A stretch of DNA of 43,151 nucleotides from Candidatus Aminicenantes bacterium JdFR-78 (GCA_002010665.1 MTON01000003.1:72839-115989); one strand, 5' to 3'. Counted from the stretch's first letter, positions 8,940-20,232 are shown. The notes: generated from the sequence alone by a model not told the origin. Numbers and translations: made by a program.

Positions 8940-8992
8940 CCCTCTCCCTTCTACTAGGTATCCATAGTCCTCCCTCCAAAGAAGGGAGGGGG
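8940..8992 (+). terminator. long GC-rich hairpin, possible terminator
   Basis: The arms 8940-8952 (CCCTCTCCCTTCT) and 8980-8992 (AGAAGGGAGGGGG) pair over 13 positions with one T-G wobble, around a 27-base loop. This is very GC-rich for the window. It starts ten bases after the stop of the 8577 gene. The tail after the stem (TAAAATCT) has no long T tract, so termination is plausible but not certain. Confidence 0.5.
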
Positions 8993-9032
8993 TAAAATCT
9001 CTATTACACTCGTATTTAGATTATTTACATAT

Positions 9033-9061
9033 TTGTCTTGGAATCTTTTGTCTGATATATT
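9033..9061 (+). promoter_or_regulatory. predicted sigma-70-like promoter for the glycyl radical operon
   Basis: TTGTCT (9033-9038) and TATATT (9056-9061) are separated by 17 bases, 51 bases before the activase ATG. This is a pattern match only. Confidence 0.45.
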
Positions 9062-9112
9062 AAATATGAATTTTTGATAGCTATTTTATAGATTGAAAAT
9101 TCTAATTAAAAA

Positions 9113-10015
9113 ATGAATAAAGGTTTCATTTTTGATATTAAAAGATATGCAGTTCATGATGGGCCTGGAATACGGACAACGGTTTTCCTTAAAGGATGTA
9201 GTCTACGGTGTTGGTGGTGCCACAATCCAGAAGGACAGCTCTTTGAACCTGAACTGGTTTATAATATGAACAGATGCAGGGAATGCAAAGAATGTATTGC
9301 TATTTGTAAGGAAGATGCTCTTTCTTGGAGAAAAAAATTGGTTATTAATAAAGGGAAATGCAACTTGTGTGGAAAGTGTGCAGAAAACTGTGCAAGTGAA
9401 GCTCTTGAAATAATAGGGAGAGAGATGAGCGTAAAGGAAATAATAAGAGAAATTGAGAAAGATAGAATTTTTTATGAAGAGTCCAACGGAGGTGTAACTT
9501 TTTCAGGGGGAGAACCTCTTTCCCAACCTGATTTTTTGAAAGTCATTCTTAGAGAATGCACAAAAAGAAAGATTCATACAGTAGTCGATACATGCGGTTA
9601 TGCTCCTCAAAAAATTATAGAAGATATATATAGTTTTGTGAATCTTTTTTTGTATGACATTAAAATTATGAATGATGAAAAGCACAGGAAGTATACTGGA
9701 GTTTCGAATAAAATCATCCTTGAAAATTTAAAATATTTGGTGAAAAAAGGAGCAAGTATTGAGGTTCGTTTACCGATTATCCCAGGCATAAATGACGATA
9801 CGAATAATATCAATGAGATTGCGGATTTTTTGTCCTCACTTGGCAGGATAAAAATTATAAGCATACTTCCTTATCATGGAGCAGGAAGCGAAAAGTATAC
9901 GAGACTTAACAGGAGATATAGGATGAGAAATGTGAAAAATGTGGAAAAAGAGAAAATACAAGAAATAAAAGAAATCCTTGAAGAGTATAAATTTAAAGTA
10001 AAAATTGGGGGTTGA
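9113..10015 (+). CDS. glycyl radical enzyme activating enzyme (radical SAM)
   Basis: 300-residue radical SAM activase that installs the glycyl radical on the partner enzyme encoded next. The G-P-G-I-R-T-T-V-F-L-K-G-C signature leads to the cluster motif C29-x3-C33-x2-C36 (C-S-L-R-C-W-W-C). An inserted bacterial ferredoxin domain follows, with C55/C58/C61/C65 and C83/C86/C89/C93 for two extra 4Fe-4S clusters; this insert marks activases of the non-PFL type (HpdA, CutD, BssD group). S-G-G-E-P-L is at about residue 130. The ATG at 9113 lacks a clear ribosome site but starts at the usual N-terminus of the family. The gene ends four bases before the enzyme ATG. Confidence 0.93.
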   Translation: MNKGFIFDIKRYAVHDGPGIRTTVFLKGCSLRCWWCHNPEGQLFEPELVYNMNRCRECKECIAICKEDALSWRKKLVINKGKCNLCGKCAENCASEALEIIGREMSVKEIIREIEKDRIFYEESNGGVTFSGGEPLSQPDFLKVILRECTKRKIHTVVDTCGYAPQKIIEDIYSFVNLFLYDIKIMNDEKHRKYTGVSNKIILENLKYLVKKGASIEVRLPIIPGINDDTNNINEIADFLSSLGRIKIISILPYHGAGSEKYTRLNRRYRMRNVKNVEKEKIQEIKEILEEYKFKVKIGG

Positions 10016-10019
10016 TAAA

Positions 10020-12383
10020 ATGAATGAGAGAATTGCAAAATTAAGAGAGCAGAGCATAAATACAAAGCCATATATAACGCCTGAAAGAGCAATCCTAATA
10101 ACAAAATTCTATAAAAGTGATGTCGCAGATAGAGTTTCTCTTCCAGTAAAAAGAGCTCTTGCTTTTAAATATATTCTTGAAAATAAAGAAATCTGCATAA
10201 ACAATGGAGAACTTATAGTGGGAGAACGGGGGCCGGCTCCAAAAGCAACACCTACCTATCCTGAGATTTGTTGTCACAGTATAGAGGATCTTGAAATTTT
10301 GAACTCAAGAAAGAAAATACCTTATAAAGTTGATGAATTCACATTTGAAGTTTATAAAAAAGAGATTATTCCATTTTGGAAAGGTAAATCCATAAGGGAT
10401 AAAATATTTGAAGAAATGTTACCTGAATGGAAATTAGCCTATGAGGCAGGAATTTTTACAGAATTTATGGAACAGAGAGCACCAGGCCATACTGTTTTAG
10501 ATAATAAGATTTATAAAAAAGGATTTCTTGATTTTAAGAAAGAAATAAGAAAGAGTATGGAAAAACTTGATTTTTTAAATGATCCCGAGGCTTATGATAA
10601 GCTCGAGGAACTTAGAGCAATGGAAATCGCAGTGGATGCATTAATCATTTATGCGAAAAGGCATGCTGAAAAATTAAAGGAGTTGTCTAAACAGGAGAAA
10701 AATCCTGAAAGAAGAAAAGAATTAGAAAGAATGGTAGAAATTTGTTCTCGTATTCCTGCTTATCCACCTCGTGATTTCTGGGAAGCACTCCAATATTACT
10801 GGTTTGTTCACTTAGGGGTGATAATAGAACTTAATGGATGGGATTCCTTTAATCCTGGTAGACTCGATCAGCATTTGTATCCCTTTTATAAAAAAGGGCT
10901 TGAAGAGAGAACATTAACTGTGGAAAAAGCAAAAGAGCTCTTAGAGGCCTTCTGGATAAAATTTAATAATCAGCCTGCGCCTCCAAAAGTGGGAGTAACT
11001 GGAGAGGAAAGTAGTACCTATACAGATTTTGCTCTTATAAATCTGGGAGGAGTTAAGGAAGATGGTTCAGACGCAGTAAATGAACTCTCCTATCTCATTC
11101 TTGATGTTATAAAAGAAATGAAATTGGTTCAGCCAAGTTCAATGGTTCAGATAAGCAAGAAGAATCCTGATAGTTTCTTGAAAAAAGCATTAGAAGTTGT
11201 AAGAATTGGATTCGGTCAGCCTTCTATTTTTAATACAGATGCAATTATTCAGGAACTTCTAAGACAGGGTAAGTCGATAGAGGATGCAAGAAATGGAGGA
11301 GCAAGTGGATGCGTGGAGGCAGGAGCTTTTGGCAAAGAGAGTTATATTCTTACAGGTTATCTCAATTTCCCGAAAATATTTGAAATAACTTTAAATAATG
11401 GTTTAGACCCTCGTACAGGTAAAAAAGTTGGGCTTGAAACTGGAGATCCGGTATCTTTTAAAACATTTGATGAATTGTTTGAGGCTTTTCAAAAACAAAT
11501 GAAATATTTTATTGATATTAAAATCAGAGGTAATAATATAATCGAAAGATTATATGCAGAATATGTACCTGCACCTTTTCTCTCAGTTCTTATTGATGAT
11601 TGCATTTTAAAAGGAAAGGATTATCACAATGGCGGAGCTCGATATAATACTTCATATATTCAGGGAGTTGGTTTAGGAACTATAACAGATTCTTTGACCG
11701 CAATAAAATACCATGTTTATGACAAAAAAAATATAACAATGGAGGAAATGCTTAAAGCACTTAAAAATAATTTTAGAGGATATGAGAAATTCCGATTGAT
11801 TCTTCTAAATAAAACCCCAAAATACGGAAATGATGATGACTATGCAGATTATATAATGAAAAATGTTTTTGATGTTTTCTTTAATGCAGTGGATGGGAGA
11901 CCAAATACCAGAGGAGGAACGCACAGAATAAATCTTCTTCCAACCACAGTTCATATTTATTTTGGCAAGGTCACTGGAGCAACACCTGATGGTAGGGAAG
12001 CCCAAGAACCCCTTTCAGAAGGAGTCTCTCCTGTTCAGGGGGCAGATAGAAAGGGTCCAACTGCAGTAATAAAATCTGTTGCAAAAATTGACCATGTTAA
12101 GACAGGGGGAACATTATTAAATCAGAAATTTACTCCAAGCATTTTACAGGATGATGAGGGTCTGGATAAACTTGCAAAATTGATAAGAACTTATTTTAAA
12201 TTGGATGGACATCACGTGCAATTCAACGTTGTAACTGCTGAGACTCTTCGTGATGCTCAAAAACATCCTGAAAAATACCGGGATTTAATAGTGAGAGTCG
12301 CGGGGTATAGTGATTATTTTGTAGATTTAAAAACCGAACTACAAAACGAAATTATTAAAAGAACCGAGCATAAATCTATTTGA
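10020..12383 (+). CDS. glycyl radical enzyme, substrate unassigned
   Basis: 787-residue glycyl radical enzyme of the pyruvate formate-lyase-like superfamily. The thiyl cysteine is C431 in G-A-S-G-C-V-E-A-G, and E433 is the general-base position found in the dehydratase/lyase branch (glycerol, propanediol, choline, hydroxyproline enzymes), unlike the Cys-Cys pair of true PFL. The radical glycine is G762 in R-V-A-G-Y-S, 26 residues from the end. I chose the ATG at 10020 (ribosome site GGGGG before it) rather than an in-frame TTG at 10005 inside the activase gene. There are no microcompartment genes nearby, which argues against choline or propanediol use. The substrate is open. Confidence 0.9.
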   Translation: MNERIAKLREQSINTKPYITPERAILITKFYKSDVADRVSLPVKRALAFKYILENKEICINNGELIVGERGPAPKATPTYPEICCHSIEDLEILNSRKKIPYKVDEFTFEVYKKEIIPFWKGKSIRDKIFEEMLPEWKLAYEAGIFTEFMEQRAPGHTVLDNKIYKKGFLDFKKEIRKSMEKLDFLNDPEAYDKLEELRAMEIAVDALIIYAKRHAEKLKELSKQEKNPERRKELERMVEICSRIPAYPPRDFWEALQYYWFVHLGVIIELNGWDSFNPGRLDQHLYPFYKKGLEERTLTVEKAKELLEAFWIKFNNQPAPPKVGVTGEESSTYTDFALINLGGVKEDGSDAVNELSYLILDVIKEMKLVQPSSMVQISKKNPDSFLKKALEVVRIGFGQPSIFNTDAIIQELLRQGKSIEDARNGGASGCVEAGAFGKESYILTGYLNFPKIFEITLNNGLDPRTGKKVGLETGDPVSFKTFDELFEAFQKQMKYFIDIKIRGNNIIERLYAEYVPAPFLSVLIDDCILKGKDYHNGGARYNTSYIQGVGLGTITDSLTAIKYHVYDKKNITMEEMLKALKNNFRGYEKFRLILLNKTPKYGNDDDYADYIMKNVFDVFFNAVDGRPNTRGGTHRINLLPTTVHIYFGKVTGATPDGREAQEPLSEGVSPVQGADRKGPTAVIKSVAKIDHVKTGGTLLNQKFTPSILQDDEGLDKLAKLIRTYFKLDGHHVQFNVVTAETLRDAQKHPEKYRDLIVRVAGYSDYFVDLKTELQNEIIKRTEHKSI

Positions 12384-12440
12384 TTTTTTAATCTTATTTT
12401 CGTTCCTTATCTCGAATCAGCAGGGGTCTTTGTATAAAAA

Positions 12441-12529
12441 TGGTGCCGAAGAGGGGACTCGAACCCCTACGAGCAAATATGCTCACTAGCCCCTCAAGCT
12501 AGCGTGTCTACCAATTCCACCACTTCGGC
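12441..12529 (-). tRNA. tRNA-Leu(GAG)
   Basis: The minus strand folds as a class II tRNA. Acceptor arm GCCGAAG pairs with CTTCGGC, followed by discriminator A and encoded CCA. The anticodon stem CTAGC/GCTAG closes the loop TTGAGGG, giving anticodon GAG. A long variable arm (GAGCATATTTGCTC) and T arm GGGGTTCGAGTCCCC follow. The long variable arm and anticodon both indicate leucine. It lies just downstream of secG. Confidence 0.96.
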
Positions 12530-12539
12530 ACCAATTAAA

Positions 12540-12899
12540 TTAATTTTTATTTTGATTCTGAGTCTCTGTTTTCTCTTGAGCTGATTTCTGAGGCTTTGTC
12601 TGTTTTTGGACCTCAGTCTGTGCAGGTTTGGACTTTTCTGTTTCAAGTCCTTTTACAACTGATTTTCCTTCTTTTCCCGAGAATATCCATAAGCCCAGCG
12701 AGGTTATCATAAACAAAATTGCACATACTGTTGTTATTTTTGATAACAAGGTTGCAGCACCTCGCGGTCCAAAAACAGCCTGACTTCCAGCTCCTCCAAA
12801 GGCACTTGCCAGATCTGCTGCTTTACCTGATTGAAGCAAAACAGCAAGAATTAGTATTATACTGATAATAACATGGACTATAACAAGTAACGTAAACAA
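12540..12899 (-). CDS. secG: preprotein translocase subunit SecG
   Basis: 119-residue SecG, the small membrane subunit of the SecYEG channel. Two membrane helices (about residues 2-20 and 52-71) flank a loop containing L-L-Q-S-G-K-A-A-D-L-A-S-A-F-G-G-A-G-S-Q, the SecG signature. The C-terminal 40 residues are a Lys/Glu/Gln-rich cytosolic tail longer than in E. coli. The start is TTG, supported by AGGAGG five bases upstream; no ATG fits the family N-terminus. It is the last gene of the gap-pgk-tpiA-secG unit, a common bacterial arrangement. Confidence 0.93.
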   Translation of the reverse strand: MFTLLVIVHVIISIILILAVLLQSGKAADLASAFGGAGSQAVFGPRGAATLLSKITTVCAILFMITSLGLWIFSGKEGKSVVKGLETEKSKPAQTEVQKQTKPQKSAQEKTETQNQNKN

Positions 12900-12913
12900 C
12901 TTATCCTCCTAAT

Positions 12914-13684
12914 CTATTTTTCCCTGAAGGCTCTCCATCCTTCCTCTATTATTTTACCAAAAGATTCTGCCTCAAGGGAAGCCCCACCCACTAAAACTCC
13001 ATCAATATCTTTCTGTTTAATTAATGAATGCGCGTTTTCCGGCTTCACGGAACCGCCATAAAGAATTATAGCACAATTTGCAATTTCATTTCCATATTTT
13101 TTTCTTAATTTTGTTCTAATAAATGAGTGAACCTCCTGGGCTTGTTCAGGAGTTGCAGTTCTTCCAGTGCCAATTGCCCACACAGGTTCATATGCGATAA
13201 CTATTTTTCTCGCTTTGCTCTCATCTATTCCTGATAGACCTCCCTCAAATTGCCTTTCGATTACATTAAGGGTTTCTCCTTTATCTCTTTGTTCAAGTTT
13301 CTCCCCAATGCAAAAGATGGGAATAAGAGAATTCTCTAAAGCTGCCTTGATTTTCAGATTTACTATTTCGTCTGTCTCATTAAAATGCTGTCTTCTTTCT
13401 GAATGTCCTACTATCACATATTTACATCCGATATCTTTCAACATCAAAGGGGAAATCTCTCCAGTAAATGCTCCTTTCTCTTTCCAGTATAAATTCTGAG
13501 CACCAAGTTCAATTCTACTCCCAGAAATAATTTTTTTGACCTCAAACAGAGCAGTAAAAGGAGGTATAACCACTATCTCTCCTCTTTCGTCTTTCACAAT
13601 TTCTTTTAACTTTGCGACCAATTCAACAGCCTCAGAGACTGTTTTATTCATTTTCCAGTTTCCTGCAATAAATGGCTTTCTCAT
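12914..13684 (-). CDS. tpiA: triosephosphate isomerase
   Basis: 256-residue glycolytic enzyme interconverting dihydroxyacetone phosphate and glyceraldehyde 3-phosphate. All catalytic elements are visible: K12 in G-N-W-K-M-N-K, His in I-V-G-H-S-E-R-R, Glu in A-Y-E-P-V-W-A-I-G-T-G, and the phosphate-binding loop Y-G-G-S-V. Normal length for the family. It starts one base after the pgk stop codon and is part of the gap operon. Confidence 0.98.
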   Translation of the reverse strand: MRKPFIAGNWKMNKTVSEAVELVAKLKEIVKDERGEIVVIPPFTALFEVKKIISGSRIELGAQNLYWKEKGAFTGEISPLMLKDIGCKYVIVGHSERRQHFNETDEIVNLKIKAALENSLIPIFCIGEKLEQRDKGETLNVIERQFEGGLSGIDESKARKIVIAYEPVWAIGTGRTATPEQAQEVHSFIRTKLRKKYGNEIANCAIILYGGSVKPENAHSLIKQKDIDGVLVGGASLEAESFGKIIEEGWRAFREK

Positions 13685-13685
13685 T

Positions 13686-15901
<2,216 letters not shown>

Positions 15902-15927
15902 TCATAATATTGTTTTATTGCTCATCT

Positions 15928-15956
15928 ATTATAAAATTTAAAATGCAAAATATCAA
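15928..15956 (-). promoter_or_regulatory. predicted promoter of the gap operon
   Basis: Read on the minus strand, TTGATA (15956-15951) and TATAAT (15933-15928) are 17 bases apart, 45 bases before the gap start codon. The -35 box overlaps the last bases of the FakB-like gene. Confidence 0.65.
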
Positions 15957-16804
15957 ACAATAAGATAAGAAACCCCCCAGGTGCCTGGACCTGTATGAGT
16001 TCCTATTAAAGGGGATAATTCAACTTCCCAAATTTCTTCACATTCAAAATTTTCCACTATTTTTGATTTCAAAAGGCTTATCATTTCTTTATTATCAACA
16101 TCATGGATAAAGCATTTTATTTTATTTGAATTGAATTTCCTAAGGTCAGATTTGATCCTGTTAATTATCCAGTTTAAAGCTTGATTGTGAGATAAAGTTT
16201 TACCTGCTGGAACTGCCACACCTTCTTTTGTTGTGATTATTGGTTTAATGGGAAGCGTTGAACCCAACAATGCTTTTACTTTTCCTATTCTTCCTCCTTT
16301 TGCAAGATATTTTAATGTATCAACAACTAAAAATAATTCACTTCTCTTCTCAAGATAAAAAATTTGTTCAATTATTTCATCAATGGTTCTCCCTTCTTTT
16401 GCCATTTTATTTGCCTCAAGTGCTATTAATCCAAGCTTTCCAAGAGCACTCCCTATGTCGCACAATTCAATTCTCATATTTTTAAATTTTTCTCTCACTT
16501 GGCAGGCGATATTATATGTTTCTGTCCATTTGGGAGAAACTACAAGATAAATAATTTCCCTTGTTATTTTGCTTAAACGAGAGAATATTTCTTCTATATC
16601 CCTATAAGTTGGATGAGAAGTAGTCGGCCATGTTTTGGTTGTTCTTAATTTTTGATAAAAAACTTTTAAGTCAAATTCAGGCCCTTCTCTTATACTTTCG
16701 TCCTCAAAATTGACATAATATGGAACCAGTTCTATTCCCAGTTCTTCTGCTTTTTTCCAAGGAATCGTTGAAACTGAATCAACAACAATTTTGACTTTAT
16801 TCAT
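15953..16804 (-). CDS. DegV/FakB-family fatty-acid-binding protein
   Basis: 283-residue DegV-family protein. FakB proteins bind a fatty acid and present its carboxylate to the kinase FakA. Features seen are the opening V-V-D-S strand, the T-S-H-P-T loop (residues 61-65, equivalent to T-S-Q-P-S) that contacts the carboxylate, the D-T-L-K-Y-L-A-K-G-G-R-I-G block near residue 162, and the terminal I-G-T-H-T-G-P-G. Its ATG overlaps the stop codon of the FakA-like gene (TAATG), so the two are translationally coupled. That coupling supports a FakA/FakB pair rather than an isolated DegV protein. Confidence 0.9.
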   Translation of the reverse strand: MNKVKIVVDSVSTIPWKKAEELGIELVPYYVNFEDESIREGPEFDLKVFYQKLRTTKTWPTTSHPTYRDIEEIFSRLSKITREIIYLVVSPKWTETYNIACQVREKFKNMRIELCDIGSALGKLGLIALEANKMAKEGRTIDEIIEQIFYLEKRSELFLVVDTLKYLAKGGRIGKVKALLGSTLPIKPIITTKEGVAVPAGKTLSHNQALNWIINRIKSDLRKFNSNKIKCFIHDVDNKEMISLLKSKIVENFECEEIWEVELSPLIGTHTGPGTWGVSYLIV

Positions 16805-18381
16805 TAAAAAACTCCCACAATTATGTGATAGAAAAACTGGCCTCCATAATAATATTGAATTTCCTTATCAGGAAAATTTGATTCTATTATATTTTTTAAT
16901 TTTTCCATTTTTTTCTCTTTTATATCTTTTCCTCTATAAATAAGTATTACTTCATTTTCTGGGGAAACCATTTTAGAGAGAAGCTTTATAAGAACTTCTT
17001 CTAATTTTTTCCCTTTGGCATAGATTTCATTATTAAAAATTCCAATGAAATCCCCCTTTTTGATTGTGAAATCCCTAGTTTTCATCTGACGGATAGCTTT
17101 TGAAATCCTTCCACTTTTAACTTGGGGTATAATTTCTTTCATTAAATTTAAATTTTCAGATAAAGAGCATTCTCTGTTAAAACTGAGTAATGCAGATATT
17201 CCTTCTGGAATAGATTTAGTTGGTAGAACTTCAATTTTCTTTGAAGATAAATTAGCTGCTTCAATTGCAGTGGGTATGATGTCAGGGTCATTTGGTAGAA
17301 GAATAATTGGATTCGAATTTAATTTTTCACATGTTTCCACAAGTTCTTTAACAGAAGGCTTTGATTTTGAATAGGTAATTACAGCATCTGCTCCATTTTC
17401 AAAAAGAATTTCAGTAAATCCTTCACCTGGGGAAGTGGTAACTACCCCTATGCTCTCTTGTTGGAGAAAATCTTTTTGTTGGACGGACATATCGTCCTTA
17501 CATACAAGTACAAATTTTCCAAAAGATGAGGAAACTTCTTTTACTTGCTCAGGAGAATTGGTGTGAATATGAACACGCACCCTGTCTTTCACCTTTGTAA
17601 CCACGAGTGAATTGCCAAGATTAGATAGAGCTGAACTCACTTCCTCAGGGCGAGTAGATTCTCCTTCTATAAAGAATTCAAGAGAGAATTTATAATTGAG
17701 TGGTTCATAAAAAACAGAGGCGAGTTTTGGAGCTTTTTTCCTTTTAGAGAATTCTATTTTTTTTCCCTTTATAACAAAAGTAAAGGCTTTTAATATGTTT
17801 ACAAAACCTTCTCCACCCGCATCAACCACACCTGCTTTCTTTAATTGTGGGAGTAATTCCGGGGTTCTCTTTTGAACCTGTATCGCAGTTTCTAATAATT
17901 TTTCAAAAAAAGAGATTAAGCTTTCCTTTGGAGAAAATTCCTTTACTTTTTTAGCAACTGCATTCATAACAGTGAGTATAGTTCCCTCGACGGGATTTCT
18001 AACAGCTTGATAGGCAGTCTGAGCACCCTCTACAATTGCTCTTGCCAAACTGTTAATGTCGAGTTTATCAATGAATTTTAAACTTTTAGCAAAGCCTTTA
18101 AAGAAATTTGCTAATATCATACCCGAATTTCCTCTTGCCCCCAGGATACAATGGTCTGCAACAAGCTCCGAAAGCTCTGAAATATTTGAACAAGGATGTT
18201 TGTCCAGTGCATCAACAGCTGCTTTCATTGTTAGGGTCATATTTGTTCCAGTATCTCCGTCTGGAACAGGGAATACATTCAGAGAATTAATATATTCCTT
18301 TTCTGCTTCTAATAATTGATAGGCTGCAGTAATCATTTCTTTAAAAAGATATGGAGATATTTCTGTATGTTGGTCACTCAT
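16804..18381 (-). CDS. FakA/YloV-like fatty acid kinase (DAK2 domain)
   Basis: 525-residue kinase of the YloV/FakA family, which phosphorylates FakB-bound fatty acids to acyl-phosphate. The N-terminal DhaL/DAK2 domain (about residues 1-200) has the nucleotide/Mg site F-P-V-P-D-G-D-T-G-T-N-M and the G-A-R-G-N-S-G block. The second helix-rich part contains V-D-A-G-G-E-G-F, and residues 310-525 form the C-terminal domain that binds FakB in known members. Length is slightly below the usual 550. Eight bases overlap with the plsY gene upstream and one with the FakB-like gene downstream, so the unit is tightly coupled. Confidence 0.92.
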   Translation of the reverse strand: MSDQHTEISPYLFKEMITAAYQLLEAEKEYINSLNVFPVPDGDTGTNMTLTMKAAVDALDKHPCSNISELSELVADHCILGARGNSGMILANFFKGFAKSLKFIDKLDINSLARAIVEGAQTAYQAVRNPVEGTILTVMNAVAKKVKEFSPKESLISFFEKLLETAIQVQKRTPELLPQLKKAGVVDAGGEGFVNILKAFTFVIKGKKIEFSKRKKAPKLASVFYEPLNYKFSLEFFIEGESTRPEEVSSALSNLGNSLVVTKVKDRVRVHIHTNSPEQVKEVSSSFGKFVLVCKDDMSVQQKDFLQQESIGVVTTSPGEGFTEILFENGADAVITYSKSKPSVKELVETCEKLNSNPIILLPNDPDIIPTAIEAANLSSKKIEVLPTKSIPEGISALLSFNRECSLSENLNLMKEIIPQVKSGRISKAIRQMKTRDFTIKKGDFIGIFNNEIYAKGKKLEEVLIKLLSKMVSPENEVILIYRGKDIKEKKMEKLKNIIESNFPDKEIQYYYGGQFFYHIIVGVF

Positions 18382-18988
18382 TTTTGCCTAGTTTCTTTTT
18401 AATAATCAAATGTATTTGCTTTACGCCCACAGGGAAAATAATAAATAAAGGGCATATTTTTATATTCATTGGATTCTTAAAAAACCATGGAAGGACTATA
18501 ACCAGAGGAATTCCTATTAAAGCACCAAAATGAATTTTGGAAGAAAACCATCCTTTTAATTTAAAAACAGGGCTCAAGAATCCAAATATAACACCTGTAA
18601 TTGCGGACATTAAAAATTCTTTTGGTAAAAAGTAGAGAAGAAGCCCGGCGCTTGTTCCCAAACCTTGACCTCCCTCGAATTTAAGAAAAATTGGCCAATT
18701 ATGACCAGCAACAGCCGCCGAGCCAATTAAGAGAAGGGAGAGCATTGGTAAACCAAGATTCTTGGCAAGTATTACAAAAGGTAATCCCTTTATCAGATCT
18801 AAAATAATTGCAATTATGCCTGGACCAGGCCCTGCATTTAAAAAAACATTTGCTCCACCAACATTTTTTGAACCAACCTTTCTTACATCTATACCCTTAG
18901 ATATATAACCTGCCAAGTAAGAGAAAGGGATTGAGCCAGAGAGATACCCGGCTATCATTAAGATTATTGTTAAGAGTATTATTTTCAT
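18374..18988 (-). CDS. plsY: acyl-phosphate:glycerol-3-phosphate acyltransferase PlsY
   Basis: 204-residue five-helix membrane enzyme that transfers an acyl group from acyl-phosphate to glycerol 3-phosphate. The first conserved loop reads G-S-K-N-V-G-G-A-N-V-F-L; the glycine-rich loop is G-H-N-W-P-I-F-L-K-F-E-G-G-Q-G. In typical PlsY this loop reads G-G-K-G, so Lys is Gln here, as in the fused paralogue next door. It overlaps the FakA-like gene by eight bases, consistent with channelling acyl-phosphate made by FakAB. Confidence 0.9.
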   Translation of the reverse strand: MKIILLTIILMIAGYLSGSIPFSYLAGYISKGIDVRKVGSKNVGGANVFLNAGPGPGIIAIILDLIKGLPFVILAKNLGLPMLSLLLIGSAAVAGHNWPIFLKFEGGQGLGTSAGLLLYFLPKEFLMSAITGVIFGFLSPVFKLKGWFSSKIHFGALIGIPLVIVLPWFFKNPMNIKICPLFIIFPVGVKQIHLIIKKKLGKNE

Positions 18989-19035
18989 TTTCGGTGTAAT
19001 AATTTATTATCAAAAATTTTTATATAAGACAATAA

Positions 19036-20232
19036 TCAACCAAAAAGATTCTTCAGGATATACATTATTGAACCACTTACTATTGATACACTGAAGTTGT
19101 CGTCTAATCCAAAAGGAAGAATTTCTACCATTGTTGCAACAAGTGCTCCAATAATGAATATAGAAAAGGAAAAATTAATAAAATGAAAAAGCACGTAGCC
19201 CCCCACAAGACAGGCATTAAAAAAAGCAATACTCCCTTCCAAGGTTTTTTCGAAGATTTTATTTCTTCCAAATCTCATGCCAAAATATTTACTGAAAAAA
19301 TCGCCAAAAATAATAAAAGTCACAGCTAATGAAGCTATATTTCTTTCAAAGAGCAAGAATGAAAGAAAACATGCAATTAAAAATAGAGTTATAGAAGAGA
19401 ATTTTTTATACTCTTTACTTTTAAATATTTCCCTGGTTTTAAATAAAAGGACATTAAATTTACTATAAATTAATCTTACTGTATCAATTAGAAGAAAGAA
19501 CAAGGTTACCCCACCTACAAGATAAAGAGATGTCTTTTTTTCCTGTGTTAAATGGAAATAGACTAGTAAAATAGCTGCTGGTCTAATGAGTAAACGCCAA
19601 GGGATATAGTGCTTTCCAGTATCTGAGTCTAAATTTAATTTCAAGAAACCAGTTTTTGTGAGATTTAAAAGGGCAATAAAAATTATATAAATTATTATTA
19701 TTCCCAAAAAAACAGTTATTCTGTCTAATGGAGAATTCAGAAATATGAACACTCCAAATAAAGGTAAAACGACTAATCCAACCATTTCTCCTTTTCTAGT
19801 AATATATGAAAAGGAAATAACTACAATTGTCAAAATGAGAAGATCACTTATTGTTAACCAGCCATTTTTTAATATAAGAAAAAGATAATAAAGAAGCATT
19901 CCAACTGCAGTAGCTACTCCCTGTCCTCCCTTGAATTTTAAATAAAAGGGAAAAACATGCCCTCCAATTGCACTTAAACCTGCAAGACTATAGCATATAG
20001 GAGAGGCGCCTAATTTTTTAGCAATAAACATTGATAATAAACCCTTACTAACATCAATTAGGGCTGTGAAAAAAGCAGGGACAAAACCTAAAACTTTGTA
20101 AGTATTAACTGTTCCAGCATTACCATCTCCATGTTCTCTAATATCAATATTTTTTAATAATCTTCCAAATATATAAGAAGGGGAAAGAGAACCAATTAAA
20201 TATCCTATTATAATTGCCAATAAACAAAACAT
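19036..20232 (-). CDS. PlsY fused to dolichol/phytol-kinase-like membrane domain
   Basis: 398-residue fusion. Residues 1-200 are a PlsY domain with S-P-S-Y-I-F-G-R near the start, the H-G-D-G-N-A-G-T-V-N-T loop and G-H-V-F-P-F-Y-L-K-F-K-G-G-Q-G-V-A-T. Residues 205-398 form a separate polytopic domain with S-K-Y-F-G-M-R-F-G-R, K-T-L-E-G-S-I-A-F-F, V-A-T-M-V-E-I-L-P and D-D-N-F-S-V-S-I-V-S-G, the pattern of the dolichol kinase/phytol kinase/CDP-DAG-synthase-like family. It heads the operon with plsY, fakA and fakB. I infer two lipid-head reactions in one protein; the substrate of the second domain is unknown. Confidence 0.85.
   Translation of the reverse strand: MFCLLAIIIGYLIGSLSPSYIFGRLLKNIDIREHGDGNAGTVNTYKVLGFVPAFFTALIDVSKGLLSMFIAKKLGASPICYSLAGLSAIGGHVFPFYLKFKGGQGVATAVGMLLYYLFLILKNGWLTISDLLILTIVVISFSYITRKGEMVGLVVLPLFGVFIFLNSPLDRITVFLGIIIIYIIFIALLNLTKTGFLKLNLDSDTGKHYIPWRLLIRPAAILLVYFHLTQEKKTSLYLVGGVTLFFLLIDTVRLIYSKFNVLLFKTREIFKSKEYKKFSSITLFLIACFLSFLLFERNIASLAVTFIIFGDFFSKYFGMRFGRNKIFEKTLEGSIAFFNACLVGGYVLFHFINFSFSIFIIGALVATMVEILPFGLDDNFSVSIVSGSIMYILKNLFG

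Noticed and set aside
8940-8992. Start of a CRISPR or repeat array because of the repeated CCCTC/GAGGG units
   Set aside because: Only one pair of arms exists and they form a single hairpin; no regular spacers or further repeats are present anywhere in the window.
10005-10019. TTG at 10005 as start of the glycyl radical enzyme
   Set aside because: It lies inside the activase gene, while the ATG at 10020 has a ribosome site and fits the family N-terminus.
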